The notes beneath the pieces were generated by a model, which saw only the letters and a program-made list of their open reading frames with translations, had not been told where the DNA came from and did no database searches. Below, piece after piece: positions 16,077 to 26,167 of a stretch of 64,000 nucleotides of DNA. A program made the position numbers and the translations under genes. The stretch's first letter is position 1; each line of letters begins with the position of its first letter. This stretch comes from Oscillospiraceae bacterium (GTDB lineage: Bacteria; Bacillota; Clostridia; Oscillospirales; Ruminococcaceae), in the NCBI GenBank assembly GCA_017547245.1, contig JAFYQD010000009.1, positions 1-64,000 on the forward strand, in the 5' to 3' direction.

Positions 16077-18458
16077 ATGATTTTATCGATGAAATGGCTG
16101 TCCGAATTTGTAAAGCTGGATGATAACGTGACTCCTCGCGCCTACTCTGAAGCTTTGACCATGTCCGGCTCCAAGGTAGAAGGCTATGAAACCGAAGGCG
16201 AAGAGATCAGCAACGTTATCGTTGGCAAGATTCTTTCTGTAGAAAAGCATCCCGACTCTGACCATCTGGTCATCTGCCAGCTGGAAGTTGGCAAGGAAGA
16301 ACCTGTACAGATCGTTACCGGTGCTTCCAACGTAAACGCCGGCGACATCGTTCCCGTTGCAATGGATAAATCCACACTGCCCGGCGGCAAAAAGATTACC
16401 AAGGGCAAGCTGCGCGGCGTTGTCAGCAACGGCATGCTCTGCTCGCTGGGTGAACTGGGTCTGACCGCCCACGACTTCCCCTATGCCATTGAAGACGGCA
16501 TCTTTATCATGCAGGAAGACTGCGAAATCGGTCAGGATATTCAGTCCGCCATCGGCCTGAACGACGTAAAGGTAGAATTTGAAATCACCTCCAACCGTCC
16601 CGACTGCCTGTCGGTGACCGGTCTGGCCCGTGAAACCGCCGCCACCTTCGGCAAGCCCCTGGAGCTGCACACTCCCGTAGTAAAGGGCGGCGCCGGCGAC
16701 ATCAACGAGTTCCTGAGCGTTGAAGTTCAGAACCCCGAACTCTGCCCCCGTTATGTTGCCCGTATGGCAAAGAACATCAAGATCGGCCCCTCTCCCCGCT
16801 GGATGCGTGAGCGTCTGCGTGCTTCGGGTGTTCGTCCCATCAACAACATCGTTGACATTACCAACTATGTAATGCTGGAATACGGCCAGCCCATGCATGC
16901 TTTTGACCACAAGTTTGTTGCCGGCGGCAAGATTGTAGTCCGCAACGCCAAGGACGGCGAAAGCATCACCACCCTGGAAGGTGTTGAACACAAGCTGACC
17001 TCCGATATGCTGGCCATCTGTGATATCGAAAAGCCCTCTGCCGTTGCCGGCGTTATGGGCGGTGAATACTCCGGTATCAACGACGACACCAACATGATCG
17101 TTTTTGAATCTGCCAACTTCAAGGGCAGCTCGGTCCGTCTGACCGCCAAGGCTTTGGGTATGCGTACCGAAAGCTCCGGCCGTTTTGAAAAGGGTCTGGA
17201 TCCCCAGATGTGTATGGCAGCCGTAAACCGTGCCTGCGAACTGGTTGAAATGCTGGGCGCCGGCGAAGTTCTGGATGGCTATATCGACATCGACAACAGC
17301 GATCCCACCCCCAAGACCGTTACCTTTGCTCCCGACTGGATGAACAGCTTCCTGGGCATCGACGTTTCTGCCGAACAGCAGATTGCCTATCTGGAAAGCC
17401 TGGGCTTCAAGGTAGAAGGCGACAAGGTTATCGTGCCCTCCTTCCGCAGCGACATTGAAGACAAGGCCGACGTAGCCGAAGAAGTTGCCCGTATGTTCGG
17501 CTATGACAAGATTCCTGTTACCGCCATCTCCGGCACCGCCAAGGGCGGCCTGACCGATCGTCAGAAGTTTGACCGTCTGGCCGAACAGACCATGCTCAGC
17601 TGCGGCCTTTACGAAATCTACACCTATTCCTTCATCAGCCCCAAGTATTATGACAAGATCAACCTGCCCGAAAACAGCCCCCTGCGCAAGTCGGTCACCA
17701 TCACCAATCCTTTGGGCGAAGATACCAGCGTAATGCGTACCACCGCACTGCCCAGCATGCTGGAAGTGCTGTCCCGCAACTACAACAACCGCAATGCCTC
17801 GGCTGCACTGTATGAAATTGCCACCGAATACTATCCCAAGGGCGACGACGAACTGCCTGATGAAGTTCCTCAGCTGATGATGGGTATGTACGGTGCCAAG
17901 TGCGATTTCTATACCCTGAAGGGCATTGTTGAAATTCTGATGGACCGTCTGGGCATTGCCAACTGGGATGTTGAACCCCAGCATGACAACCCCACCTTCC
18001 ACCCCGGCCGCTGCGCCAACCTGCTGGTGGATGGCAATGTAGTTGGTGTATTCGGTGAAGTTCATCCCAAGGTATGCCAGAACTATGAAATCGGTACCAA
18101 GGCTTATGTGGCACAGATCAATGCCGACATGCTGTATGCCGCCGAACGTCCCGAATGCGAATACAAGCCTCTGCCCAAGTTCCCCGCCTCTGCCCGTGAC
18201 CTGGCCATCATCTGTGATGACGCTACTCCCGTACGTGATCTGGAACGTGCCATCCGTTCGGCCAGCGGCAAGCTGCTGGAAAAGCTGGAACTGTTTGACG
18301 TATACCGCGGCCAGCAGATTGAACAGGGCAAAAAGAGTGTTGCCTACAACCTGGTGCTCCGCGCCGCCGACCGCACCCTGACCGTCGAAGAAGCCGACGC
18401 AGTGGTAAAGAAGGTACTGAAGGCTCTGGATGCCATCGGCGCCACCCTGCGCTCCTGA
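16077..18458 (+). CDS. pheT: Phenylalanyl-tRNA synthetase beta subunit
   Basis: A 793-residue beta subunit of PheRS. Domains in order: EMAP-type tRNA-binding domain (about 40-150, with VGKILSVEKHPDSDHL), B3/4 editing domain (about 210-380), B5 domain (about 400-475), a catalytic-like core, and a C-terminal ferredoxin-fold anticodon-binding domain from about 700, with PKFPASARDLAII. The length is normal. A strong GGAGGTG site precedes ATG 16077. A terminator at 18480-18510 ends the pheST unit. Confidence 0.98.
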   Translation: MILSMKWLSEFVKLDDNVTPRAYSEALTMSGSKVEGYETEGEEISNVIVGKILSVEKHPDSDHLVICQLEVGKEEPVQIVTGASNVNAGDIVPVAMDKSTLPGGKKITKGKLRGVVSNGMLCSLGELGLTAHDFPYAIEDGIFIMQEDCEIGQDIQSAIGLNDVKVEFEITSNRPDCLSVTGLARETAATFGKPLELHTPVVKGGAGDINEFLSVEVQNPELCPRYVARMAKNIKIGPSPRWMRERLRASGVRPINNIVDITNYVMLEYGQPMHAFDHKFVAGGKIVVRNAKDGESITTLEGVEHKLTSDMLAICDIEKPSAVAGVMGGEYSGINDDTNMIVFESANFKGSSVRLTAKALGMRTESSGRFEKGLDPQMCMAAVNRACELVEMLGAGEVLDGYIDIDNSDPTPKTVTFAPDWMNSFLGIDVSAEQQIAYLESLGFKVEGDKVIVPSFRSDIEDKADVAEEVARMFGYDKIPVTAISGTAKGGLTDRQKFDRLAEQTMLSCGLYEIYTYSFISPKYYDKINLPENSPLRKSVTITNPLGEDTSVMRTTALPSMLEVLSRNYNNRNASAALYEIATEYYPKGDDELPDEVPQLMMGMYGAKCDFYTLKGIVEILMDRLGIANWDVEPQHDNPTFHPGRCANLLVDGNVVGVFGEVHPKVCQNYEIGTKAYVAQINADMLYAAERPECEYKPLPKFPASARDLAIICDDATPVRDLERAIRSASGKLLEKLELFDVYRGQQIEQGKKSVAYNLVLRAADRTLTVEEADAVVKKVLKALDAIGATLRS

Positions 18459-18479
18459 TAACTACCCCACCAACCTCAA

Positions 18480-18510
18480 ACCCCACCTGTCCCCCAAGGT
18501 CAGGTGGGGT
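18480..18510 (+). terminator. Terminator after pheT
   Basis: ACCCCACCTG-tcccccaaggt-CAGGTGGGGT followed by TCTTTT. Confidence 0.88.
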
Positions 18511-18557
18511 TCTTTTGTCTCTGCCGTATATTTGAGAAAAAAATTGGAATGATTACC

Positions 18558-18586
18558 TTGAAAATACAACTGTTTTTTGGTATGCT
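18558..18586 (+). promoter_or_regulatory. Promoter of ireB
   Basis: TTGAAA (18558-18563), 17-bp spacer, TATGCT (18581-18586), about 38 bp before the start codon. Confidence 0.65.
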
Positions 18587-18624
18587 GTTTATAGATTTGA
18601 CGCAACCAAAAAGGAGGGGTATCT

Positions 18625-18870
18625 GTGCAGGATCCAACCATTTCCTTCCGCATCCATGAAGACAAAGAAAACGAGATGCGCGAAATTCTGACCACAGTGT
18701 ATGACGCCATGCGCCAAAAGGGGTATAACCCCATTAACCAGCTGGTGGGCTACATTTTGTCGGAAGATCCCACTTACATCACCACCCACAATAACGCCCG
18801 CAGCCTGATCCGCCGCATCGATCGGGATGAGTTGCTGCGCATTCTGGTTAAATCTTATCTGGAAGAATAA
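18625..18870 (+). CDS. ireB: IreB-family regulatory phosphoprotein (UPF0297)
   Basis: An 81-residue protein of the IreB/YrzL family. Signatures are [49 protein letters not shown] and the terminal [15 protein letters not shown]. IreB is a substrate of the PASTA Ser/Thr kinase in enterococci and influences cephalosporin resistance; that role is transferred by family, not shown here. The usual yrrK and yrzB neighbours are absent. GTG 18625 has AAAGGAGGGG upstream. It has its own promoter and a terminator at 18886-18910. Confidence 0.93.
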   Translation: MQDPTISFRIHEDKENEMREILTTVYDAMRQKGYNPINQLVGYILSEDPTYITTHNNARSLIRRIDRDELLRILVKSYLEE

Positions 18871-18885
18871 ATCAGATCGTTTTAT

Positions 18886-18910
18886 GGCCGGCGTAGGTGA
18901 TACACCGGCC
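18886..18910 (+). terminator. Terminator after ireB
   Basis: GGCCGGCGTA-ggtga-TACACCGGCC (one mismatch) followed by TTTTTCTTTT. Confidence 0.85.
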
Positions 18911-18945
18911 TTTTTCTTTTGTCTGTCGGCCATTTTCCCCTTTGG

Positions 18946-18974
18946 TTTACAAGTGGGACGGTTTATGATAGAAT
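18946..18974 (+). promoter_or_regulatory. Promoter of the small conserved gene at 19068
   Basis: TTTACA (18946-18951), 17-bp spacer, TAGAAT (18969-18974). Confidence 0.6.
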
Positions 18975-19067
18975 AAAGATTAGTCTTTATGAAATTTTTT
19001 CCGGCAGCAATGCCGATGAACACTCCTCCGCCCAAGGGTGTGGGAATTTTTGAAGGGAGATTGAACC

Positions 19068-19373
19068 ATGGCAGAAAACAAAACCGCCAAAAAGGCAAAG
19101 ATCCTTAGCTATAAAGGCCGTCCCCTGCTGCGCAGCGGCGCACAGATCTATTACGGCGAAATGAGCGAGAAGTATGTTGCTCTGCTGACTGTGCTGAGCG
19201 CAAAGGAAGACAAGGGCCTGCAGGTTGCCGATAAGGTTTCGGTACAAATTCTGGCCACCGACCCCGAACTGCGTCCCCGTGAACGCATTGCCAAGAAGAC
19301 CGAAAAGCCCGGCCTGTATGAAGCACTGAACATTGCTACCATCTGGCTGGACCGTATGCTGGCTGAAAAGTAA
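19068..19373 (+). CDS. Small conserved clostridial protein, function unknown
   Basis: A 101-residue basic, soluble protein. It has a Lys/Ala-rich N-terminus, then KGRPLLRSGAQIYYGEMSEKYV, a beta-strand stretch ending in DKVSVQILATDPEL, and a helical end EALNIATIWLDRMLAEK. I recall similar proteins in Oscillospirales genomes but no named domain or role. ATG 19068 follows GAAGGGAG. It is a monocistronic unit with a predicted promoter and a terminator, which supports a real and probably well-expressed gene. Confidence 0.8.
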   Translation: MAENKTAKKAKILSYKGRPLLRSGAQIYYGEMSEKYVALLTVLSAKEDKGLQVADKVSVQILATDPELRPRERIAKKTEKPGLYEALNIATIWLDRMLAEK

Positions 19374-19382
19374 AAAGCAAAG

Positions 19383-19404
19383 GCACCTCCAAAATTGGGG
19401 GTGC
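19383..19404 (+). terminator. Terminator after the small conserved gene
   Basis: GCACCtCCAA-AATTGGgGGTGC followed by TTTCTTTTT. Confidence 0.88.
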
Positions 19405-19445
19405 TTTCTTTTTGAAATCTATTTAGACTTTTTTCAAAATAGTTA

Positions 19446-19498
19446 TTGACGACATTCTTCCCCTGTGCTATTATGTATTTAGAAAATTTTCTAAATAC
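19446..19498 (+). promoter_or_regulatory. sdpRI promoter and 24-bp palindromic operator
   Basis: TTGACG (19446-19451), 17-bp spacer, TATTAT (19469-19474). Starting at 19475 is GTATTTAGAAAA-TTTTCTAAATAC, a perfect 24-bp palindrome covering the start-site region. It is well placed for autorepression by the ArsR-type protein encoded next. Confidence 0.85.
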
Positions 19499-19516
19499 TA
19501 TACAGGAGGTGGGCCA

Positions 19517-19801
19517 ATGGGCTTTGCTGAAACCTTCAAGGCTCTTTCTGACCCGGTACGGCGTGATATTTTAGGCCTGTTGAAAAAAGAACGACTTTCG
19601 GCAGGAGAAATTGGCAGTCATTTTGATATGACCGGCGCCACCATATCCTATCATCTGGGTATATTAAAAAAGGCCGGACTGGTATTTGAAAGCCGTGAAA
19701 AAAACTTCATTTATTATCAGCTGAACACCTCAGTGGTGGAAGAAGTTATGCTTTGGCTTTCGGAACTGAAAGGAGATGATTCAGATGCTGAAAAAGAATA
19801 A
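19517..19801 (+). CDS. sdpR: ArsR-family transcriptional repressor, SdpR-like
   Basis: A 94-residue winged-helix repressor. Signatures of the SdpR branch are FKALSDPVRRDILGLLKKERLSAGEIGSHFDMTGATISYHLGILKKAGLV; the recognition helix is TGATISYHLGIL. No metal-binding cysteines are present, consistent with SdpR rather than a metal sensor. In B. subtilis SdpR represses sdpRI until SdpI with bound toxin sequesters it at the membrane. A perfect palindrome lies at the promoter. The gene overlaps sdpI by 17 bp. Confidence 0.9.
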   Translation: MGFAETFKALSDPVRRDILGLLKKERLSAGEIGSHFDMTGATISYHLGILKKAGLVFESREKNFIYYQLNTSVVEEVMLWLSELKGDDSDAEKE

Positions 19802-20432
19802 AAAGCTGATAATTGTTACTACACTTATAACTCTGCTGCCCATTTTGATGGGACTTGTTTTGTGGAATCAGCTGCCTGACCGTGTTCCTACCCATTTTGA
19901 TATAAACGGACAACCCGATAATTGGGGCAGCAAGGCCTTTGCCGTATTCGGTCTGCCTGCCTTTTTGGCGGCAGTACATCTTATCTGCACTTTGGCTACC
20001 GCCGCCGACCCCCGAAAACAAAACATTTCTGACAAAATGTATGCTCTTGTACTTTGGGTCTGTCCTATTACTTCGGTACTGATGAACAGTGCTATTTTCC
20101 TGATTTCACTTGGCAAGGATATCAATATGAGCACGATTTGCATGATTATGGTGGGTGCCATGTTTATTATAGTGGGCAACTACATGCCCAAATGCCGCCA
20201 GAACTACACCATTGGCATCAAGCTGCCCTGGACCCTTTCCGACGAGGACAACTGGAACAAAACCCACCGTATGGCAGGCTGGCTGTGGATGGCTGTAGGC
20301 GTGGTATTTCTTGTGCTGGCTTTCTTAGGTAAAATAACCCTGTGGCTCTTCTTTGCGGCTATTTTCATTACCGTTATTATCCCTACCATCTATTCTTTCT
20401 TGTATCACCTTAAAAAAGAAAAAGAACAATAA
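19785..20432 (+). CDS. sdpI: SdpI-family immunity/membrane protein
   Basis: A 215-residue membrane protein with six predicted helices. It begins with a DUF1648 segment (LPDRVPTHFDINGQPDNWGSK), then helices around 55-75, 85-105 and 115-135, an SdpI motif region with RQNYTIGIKLPWTLSDEDNWNKTHR, and two final helices. In Bacillus SdpI gives immunity to the SDP toxin and captures SdpR. ATG 19785 is preceded by AGGAG at 9 nt. No sdpABC toxin genes are in the window. Confidence 0.92.
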   Translation: MLKKNKKLIIVTTLITLLPILMGLVLWNQLPDRVPTHFDINGQPDNWGSKAFAVFGLPAFLAAVHLICTLATAADPRKQNISDKMYALVLWVCPITSVLMNSAIFLISLGKDINMSTICMIMVGAMFIIVGNYMPKCRQNYTIGIKLPWTLSDEDNWNKTHRMAGWLWMAVGVVFLVLAFLGKITLWLFFAAIFITVIIPTIYSFLYHLKKEKEQ

Positions 20433-20437
20433 AAAAA

Positions 20438-20460
20438 GCCCCGACTGTCAAAGTCGGGGC
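20438..20460. terminator. Bidirectional terminator between sdpI and uvrA
   Basis: GCCCCGACT-gtcaa-AGTCGGGGC with T5 on the plus side and A7 before it. Confidence 0.9.
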
Positions 20461-20467
20461 TTTTTAT

Positions 20468-23287
20468 TTACAGCATCTTTTTGAGATATTGACCGGTGAA
20501 GGAATTGGGGTTGGACGCAACCTCTTCGGGGGTGCCAACGGCCACCACTTCTCCCCCATTGTCACCACCGTTGGGGCCAAGGTCAACAATGTGGTCGGCG
20601 GTCTTGATAACATCAAGGTTGTGCTCGATGACAATTACCGTGTTGCCTGCATCTACCAACAGCTGCAGCACATCAATCAGCTTGTGCACATCGGCGGCAT
20701 GCAGCCCTGTGGTGGGTTCGTCCAGGATATAGACCGTACGGCCGGTGGAGCGCTTGGAAAGCTCGGTTGCCAGTTTGACTCGCTGTGCCTCACCGCCCGA
20801 AAGAGTGGTGGCAGGCTGTCCCAGCTTAACATAGCCAAGGCCCACATCATACAAAGTCTGCAGCTTACGCTTGATTTTAGGCTGGTTTTCGAAGAAAGCA
20901 AGGCTCTCTTCCACCGTCATCTCCAGCACGTCATAGATGTTTTTGCCCTTATATTTCACCTCAAGGGTCTCGCGGTTATAGCGTTTGCCCTTGCACACTT
21001 CACATGGGACATAGATATCGGGCAGGAAGTGCATTTCAATATTGAGTATGCCGTCACCCTCGCAGGCTTCGCAGCGGCCGCCCTTAACATTAAAGGAGAA
21101 ACGGGCCGAAGTATAGCCACGGGTTTTGGCATCGGCAGTCTGGGCAAACAGATTGCGGATATCGGTGAAGACTCCCGTGTAGGTGGCAGGGTTGGAGCGT
21201 GGGGTACGTCCGATGGGCGACTGGTCGATGTCTATGACCTTATCCAGTTCCCACATACCTTCTACCGCTTCGCAAAGGCCGCCGCGGCGTTTTGCGCCAT
21301 TGAGTTCGTTGGCCAGCGTGCGGTAAAGCACATCATTGACCAGCGAAGACTTGCCCGAGCCGGAAACACCGGTAACGGCAGTAAAGGTTCCCAACGGAAA
21401 ATCCACATCGATCTTTTTCAGGTTGTTCTGTGCAGCTTTTTTTATGGTAAGTTTCTTACCATTGCCTTGGCGGCGTTTGGCAGGCACAGGCACCATTTTT
21501 TTATGGCTGAGGTACTGCCCTGTAATGGATTCGGGACAGGCAATGATATCTTCCACGCTGCCTGCACAAACCACACGGCCGCCATGTACACCGGCACCGG
21601 GACCGATATCCACCACATAGTCGGCGGCATGCATGGTGTCCTCGTCATGTTCCACCACAATAACGCTGTTGCCCAGGTCACGCAGACCTTTCAGCGCTTG
21701 AATCAGCTTGTCGTTGTCACGCTGATGCAGACCGATGCTGGGTTCATCCAGAATGTAAAGCACACCCACCAGCGAAGAACCAATCTGGGTGGCCAAACGG
21801 ATACGCTGGCTTTCACCTCCCGAAAGGGTGCCTGCCGAGCGGGAAAGGGTAAGATATTCCAAACCAACATTTTTCAGGAAACCAAGTCGGCTGCGGATTT
21901 CTTTCAGGATCTGCCCTGCAATGATTTCTTCCCTCTCGGTCATCTCCAGATGATCAAGCAGATCGAGGTGATTGTTGACCGAAAGGTTGCAAAGCTGGGT
22001 GATGTTTTTACCGCCTACCGTAACGGCCAGCGATTCCTTCTTCAAACGGTCGCCATGGCAATCGGGACATTCTACCGCACTCATCACGGTAGCAATTTCG
22101 TCCTTCATCCAGTCGCTGTTGGTCTCGCGGAAACGGCGTTCCAGATTGTTGGCAATACCCTCAAAATCGGTGTTGTAAGAGCCGGTAAAAGTACCGGATT
22201 CCCGTTTTACCACCAGCTTTTCTCCCCGGGTGCCGTACAGCAGGATATCAATGACCTGTTCGGGCAATTCACCCACAGGGGCATCCAACGAAAAGCCATA
22301 CTTTTCGGCCAAAGCCTCATAGTACATCTGGGCGATGCCGCCATCGGAAAAATACCAGCCGCTGGCCTTGATGGCACCTTCACGGATCGAAAGCTTTTTG
22401 TTGGGCATGATGAGGTCGGGGTCCACCTGCATAAAGGTGCCCAGACCGGTACACTTTTCGCAGGCACCAAAGGGATTGTTGAAAGAGAACATACGGGGGG
22501 TAAGCTCTTCAATGCTGATGTTGTGTTCGGGGCAGGAATAGCTTTGAGAGAACAGCATTTCTTCCCCATTGATCACATCTACCAACACCAGACCACCGGT
22601 AAGGGCAATGGCAGTTTCCAACGAGTCGGCCAGGCGGCTGCGGATTTCTTCCTTTACCACAAGGCGGTCAACCACAATCTCAATGGAGTGCTTGATGTTC
22701 TTTTCCAGAGAAATCTCTTCCGAAAGGTCGTACATATTGCCATCGACACGCACACGCACAAAACCGCTGCGTCGGGCCGAATCGAATTCCTTTTGATGCA
22801 TACCCTTGCGCTGGCGCACCACGGGAGCCATTACCTGAATGCGGCTGCCCTGGGGCAATTCCAGTATACGGTCCACCATCTGGTCCACGGTCTGCTGCTT
22901 GATTTCACGTCCGCACACAGGACAATGGGGAATGCCGATGCGGGCATAAAGCAGACGCAGATAGTCATAGATTTCAGTAACGGTGCCTACGGTGGAGCGA
23001 GGGTTTTTGGAGGTAGTCTTCTGGTCAATGGAAATGGCGGGAGAAAGCCCTTCGATGTAGTCTACATCAGGCTTTTCCATCTGCCCCATAAACATACGGG
23101 CATACGAAGACAAACTTTCCATATAGCGGCGCTGACCATCGGCATAGATGGTATCAAAGGCCAGCGAGGTTTTGCCCGAGCCCGAAAGGCCGGTAAACAC
23201 CACCAGTTTATCACGGGGGATTTCAAGGTCAACATTTTTCAGGTTGTTTTCCCTTGCGCCCTTTATGATGATCTTATCTCTTGCCAA
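20468..23287 (-). CDS. uvrA: Excinuclease ABC subunit A
   Basis: Damage sensor of nucleotide excision repair. The 939-residue protein has two ABC ATPase modules: Walker [11 protein letters not shown] near residue 32 and [10 protein letters not shown] near 640, with two LSGGE signatures. Zinc sites are visible at CPVCG, at GACEKC, and as CEAC...CEVC near 735-760. The length is normal. Start codon is TTG 23287 with AGGAGG 9 nt upstream. It follows uvrB by 35 bp and is probably cotranscribed, giving shared SOS control. Confidence 0.98.
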   Translation of the reverse strand: MARDKIIIKGARENNLKNVDLEIPRDKLVVFTGLSGSGKTSLAFDTIYADGQRRYMESLSSYARMFMGQMEKPDVDYIEGLSPAISIDQKTTSKNPRSTVGTVTEIYDYLRLLYARIGIPHCPVCGREIKQQTVDQMVDRILELPQGSRIQVMAPVVRQRKGMHQKEFDSARRSGFVRVRVDGNMYDLSEEISLEKNIKHSIEIVVDRLVVKEEIRSRLADSLETAIALTGGLVLVDVINGEEMLFSQSYSCPEHNISIEELTPRMFSFNNPFGACEKCTGLGTFMQVDPDLIMPNKKLSIREGAIKASGWYFSDGGIAQMYYEALAEKYGFSLDAPVGELPEQVIDILLYGTRGEKLVVKRESGTFTGSYNTDFEGIANNLERRFRETNSDWMKDEIATVMSAVECPDCHGDRLKKESLAVTVGGKNITQLCNLSVNNHLDLLDHLEMTEREEIIAGQILKEIRSRLGFLKNVGLEYLTLSRSAGTLSGGESQRIRLATQIGSSLVGVLYILDEPSIGLHQRDNDKLIQALKGLRDLGNSVIVVEHDEDTMHAADYVVDIGPGAGVHGGRVVCAGSVEDIIACPESITGQYLSHKKMVPVPAKRRQGNGKKLTIKKAAQNNLKKIDVDFPLGTFTAVTGVSGSGKSSLVNDVLYRTLANELNGAKRRGGLCEAVEGMWELDKVIDIDQSPIGRTPRSNPATYTGVFTDIRNLFAQTADAKTRGYTSARFSFNVKGGRCEACEGDGILNIEMHFLPDIYVPCEVCKGKRYNRETLEVKYKGKNIYDVLEMTVEESLAFFENQPKIKRKLQTLYDVGLGYVKLGQPATTLSGGEAQRVKLATELSKRSTGRTVYILDEPTTGLHAADVHKLIDVLQLLVDAGNTVIVIEHNLDVIKTADHIVDLGPNGGDNGGEVVAVGTPEEVASNPNSFTGQYLKKML

Positions 23288-23322
23288 TCTTAGGTTCCTC
23301 CTGTTGAAAGTTCCCTTCCCTT

Positions 23323-25317
23323 TTATCGGGGTATGGGAGCACGGGGTATATCGCTTTCTTCCTTCAGTTTTCTGATCTTATCACGCAGATAGGCTGCATG
23401 CTCGAACTCCAGTATTTTTGCGGCATTCTTCATTTCCACCGTCAGCTTGGCAATCAGCTCTTCCCGTTCCTTGTGGGTCAGCTTCTTTCCCTTTTTGGTA
23501 CGGGCATCCACATTGCGGCCTGTGCTGATTTCCAGTATCTCACGCACTTCTTTTTTGATGGTGGTGGGGGTAATGCCGTGTTCTTGGTTGTACTGCTGCT
23601 GGATGGCACGGCGGCGGAAAGTTTCGGTGATGGCACGTTCCATGCTGTCGGTGACCTGGTCGGCATACATGATGACCTTGCCGCCGGAATTTCGGGCAGC
23701 ACGGCCGATGGTCTGCACCAGCGATGTTTCGGAACGCAGGAAGCCTTCCTTATCGGCATCCAGTATGGCTACCAGCGAAACTTCGGGAATATCCAGACCT
23801 TCACGCAGCAGGTTGATGCCAACCAGCACATCAAATTCACCCATACGCAGGTCACGGATGATCTCCATTCGTTCAATGGTATCGATATCATGGTGCATAT
23901 AACGAACCTTGACTCCCATCCGTTCCAGATAGGCGGTAAGGTCTTCGGCCATTTTTTTGGTGAGGGTGGTGATGAGGGTACGTTCACCCTTTGCTGCACG
24001 GTCGTTTACCTCACCCAGCAGATCATCGATCTGTCCCTCCACCGGACGAACCTCAATTTCAGGATCCAGCAGACCGGTGGGACGGATGACCTGTTCCACA
24101 ATCCGGGTGCTGTGCTCCTTTTCAAACTGTCCGGGGGTTGCGCTGACAAAAACGATTTGGTTCAGCTTGTCGTAAAATTCATCAAAGCTGAGGGGACGAT
24201 TATCCAACGCCGACGGCAGACGGAAGCCATAGTTGACCAAATTCTCCTTGCGGGAACGGTCACCGCCATACATACCGCGTACCTGAGGCAGTGTTACATG
24301 GGATTCATCCACAAACAGCACAAAATCTTCGGGGAAATAATCCAGCAGCGTGCAGGGAATGCTGCCCGGCGCACGACCCGAAAGCACACGGGAGTAGTTT
24401 TCAATGCCGCTGCAGTAGCCCACTTCCGCCAGCATTTCCATGTCATAGTTGACACGCTCAGCAATGCGCTGGGCCTCAATCAGCTTGCCTTCGCTGCGGA
24501 AATATTCCACACGCCGGTCGCATTCGGCCCTAAGCTCCTCGATGGCGCTGGCAATTTTTTCGGCCGAAACAATATAATGGGAGGCGGGATAGATGGCCAC
24601 ATGGCTGACCACATTTTTGACCTCTCCGGTAAGGGTGTTGATTTCGCTGATGCGGTCAACTTCGTCACCAAAGAACTCGATGCGGATGGCGGTGTCGCCC
24701 GAATATGCCGGGAAAACCTCCACCACATCGCCGCGGATGCGGAACTTGTTGCGGATAAAGTTGATGTCGTTGCGCTCGTACTGCAGCTCCACCAGTTTAT
24801 GAATCAGCTCGTCACGGTCCTTTTCCATTCCCTGCCGCAGCGAAATGACCATGCTGCGGTAGTCGATGGGGTCACCCAGAGTATAGATGCATGAAACACT
24901 GGCCACGATGATGACATCACGACGCTCTGAAAGAGCCGATGTAGCCGAATGGCGCAGTTTTTCAATTTCTTCGTTGATGGAACTGTCCTTTTCGATGTAG
25001 GTATCGGTCTGGGCAATATAAGCTTCGGGCTGATAATAGTCGTAATAGGATACAAAATATTCCACCGCATTGTTGGGGAAGAATTCTTTGAACTCGCTGC
25101 AAAGCTGGGCCGCCAGTGTTTTGTTGTGGGCCAGCACAAGTGTAGGCTTGTTCACCTTCTGAATGATGTTGGCCATGGTAAAGGTTTTACCCGAGCCGGT
25201 AACACCCATCAGGGTCTGTTCCTTGTCGCCCGAAAGAAGTCCGTTGGCCAAAGCCTCGATGGCCTGAGGCTGGTCGCCGGTAGGCTGATAGCTGCTTTTC
25301 AGTTCAAAACGGTCCAC
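23323..25317 (-). CDS. uvrB: Excinuclease ABC subunit B
   Basis: Helicase-like damage-verification subunit of excision repair. The 664-residue protein has Walker [11 protein letters not shown] near residue 38, the DNA-inserting beta hairpin with [11 protein letters not shown] near 95, the DESH helicase box ([11 protein letters not shown]), helicase motif [11 protein letters not shown], and a C-terminal UVR domain that contacts UvrC. The start is GTG 25317 after GGGAGAG. Upstream are TTGACA-17-TACAGT and a perfect LexA box. Confidence 0.98.
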   Translation of the reverse strand: MDRFELKSSYQPTGDQPQAIEALANGLLSGDKEQTLMGVTGSGKTFTMANIIQKVNKPTLVLAHNKTLAAQLCSEFKEFFPNNAVEYFVSYYDYYQPEAYIAQTDTYIEKDSSINEEIEKLRHSATSALSERRDVIIVASVSCIYTLGDPIDYRSMVISLRQGMEKDRDELIHKLVELQYERNDINFIRNKFRIRGDVVEVFPAYSGDTAIRIEFFGDEVDRISEINTLTGEVKNVVSHVAIYPASHYIVSAEKIASAIEELRAECDRRVEYFRSEGKLIEAQRIAERVNYDMEMLAEVGYCSGIENYSRVLSGRAPGSIPCTLLDYFPEDFVLFVDESHVTLPQVRGMYGGDRSRKENLVNYGFRLPSALDNRPLSFDEFYDKLNQIVFVSATPGQFEKEHSTRIVEQVIRPTGLLDPEIEVRPVEGQIDDLLGEVNDRAAKGERTLITTLTKKMAEDLTAYLERMGVKVRYMHHDIDTIERMEIIRDLRMGEFDVLVGINLLREGLDIPEVSLVAILDADKEGFLRSETSLVQTIGRAARNSGGKVIMYADQVTDSMERAITETFRRRAIQQQYNQEHGITPTTIKKEVREILEISTGRNVDARTKKGKKLTHKEREELIAKLTVEMKNAAKILEFEHAAYLRDKIRKLKEESDIPRAPIPR

Positions 25318-25352
25318 GGATCTCTCTCCCTTCGCTGCAACGTTACCAGTTA

Positions 25353-25381
25353 ACTGTACCTTGATTAAAAATGTTTGTCAA
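25353..25381 (-). promoter_or_regulatory. Promoter of uvrBA
   Basis: TTGACA (25381-25376), 17-bp spacer, TACAGT (25358-25353). Confidence 0.8.
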
Positions 25382-25396
25382 CACACTATTTGTTAT

Positions 25397-25408
25397 GAAC
25401 ATTTGTTC
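25397..25408. promoter_or_regulatory. LexA (SOS) box
   Basis: GAAC-ATTT-GTTC fits the Firmicutes LexA/DinR consensus GAACnnnnGTTC exactly. It lies 15 bp upstream of the uvrB -35 and about 54 bp from the acetyltransferase -35. Confidence 0.85.
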
Positions 25409-25461
25409 TAATTGTACGCTTTTTGCCCGTCTTTGTCAATTCAGGCAACCATCTGTTGCTA

Positions 25462-25490
25462 TTGTACCCCACACACAAATCGAGTATAAT
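25462..25490 (+). promoter_or_regulatory. Promoter of the acetyltransferase gene
   Basis: TTGTAC (25462-25467), 17-bp spacer, TATAAT (25485-25490). Confidence 0.65.
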
Positions 25491-25523
25491 TTGAGCAGGA
25501 AAAGCCACGAAAGGATGATGAAA

Positions 25524-26117
25524 ATGACTGACCGTGAAAAGCGGGATTCCGGGCTTCTGTTCGACTATACCGCCGACCCGGAAATGGGCCGAGAGCATTG
25601 GAGCTGCAACGACAAATGCTTTGAATACAACAATACAAAACCCTCGCTGATTGAAAAGCGCAAGGCCATGATGAAAGAGCTGTTGGGCAAAACCGGTGAG
25701 GATTTCACCATCCACTCCCCTTTCTGGTGCGACTATGGATACAATATTGAAATTGGCGAGAACTTTTTTGCCAACCACAACTGTGTCTTTTTGGACGGCG
25801 GCAAAATAATCTTTGGCGACAATGTATTTATTGCCCCGCACTGCGGCTTTTACACAGCAGGACACCCCATCGACTATGAGCGGCGCAACGCCCACCTGGA
25901 ATATAGCCATCCCATCATCGTTGGGGACAACGTCTGGTTTGGCGGCGGCTGCCATATTATGCCCGGTGTGACCATCGGCAGCAATGTTGTCATCGGCGCA
26001 GGCAGTGTGGTAACCAAAGACATTCCCGACAACGTGGTGGCGGTGGGTAACCCCTGCAAGGTGGTACGCGCCATCACCGACGAGGATAAAAAGACTGTTT
26101 TTTCCTACAACAAATAA
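25524..26117 (+). CDS. Sugar O-acetyltransferase (maltose/galactoside acetyltransferase family)
   Basis: A 197-residue left-handed beta-helix enzyme using acetyl-CoA. An N-terminal Mac segment (about 5-60) is followed by hexapeptide repeats: FANHNCVFLDGGKIIFGDNVFIAPHC, then GDNVWFGGGCHIMPGVTIGSNVVIGAGSVV. The catalytic His is in FYTAGHPID near residue 115. The substrate is a sugar or similar hydroxyl compound; physiological target unknown. ATG 25524 is preferred because AAAGG lies 9 nt upstream; two earlier ATGs are too close to it. A terminator follows, shared with the converging glycerol cluster. Confidence 0.9.
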   Translation: MTDREKRDSGLLFDYTADPEMGREHWSCNDKCFEYNNTKPSLIEKRKAMMKELLGKTGEDFTIHSPFWCDYGYNIEIGENFFANHNCVFLDGGKIIFGDNVFIAPHCGFYTAGHPIDYERRNAHLEYSHPIIVGDNVWFGGGCHIMPGVTIGSNVVIGAGSVVTKDIPDNVVAVGNPCKVVRAITDEDKKTVFSYNK

Positions 26118-26120
26118 CCA

Positions 26121-26155
26121 AAACAGCCCCACTTCATTGCGAAGCAGGGCTGTTT
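26121..26155. terminator. Bidirectional terminator
   Basis: AAACAGCCC-caCTTCattgcGAAGca-GGGCTGTTT with T run. It ends the acetyltransferase gene and the converging glycerol-phosphate operon. Confidence 0.85.
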
Positions 26156-26167
26156 TTCTTTTTCGGG

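Noticed and set aside
16083..18065. 660-codon open frame on the minus strand opposite pheT
   Set aside because: pheT is certain in full length; the antisense frame has repetitive, unlike-protein composition caused by biased codons.
20489..23293. 934-codon open frame on the plus strand opposite uvrA
   Set aside because: Shadow of uvrA; no ribosome-binding site or known motif.
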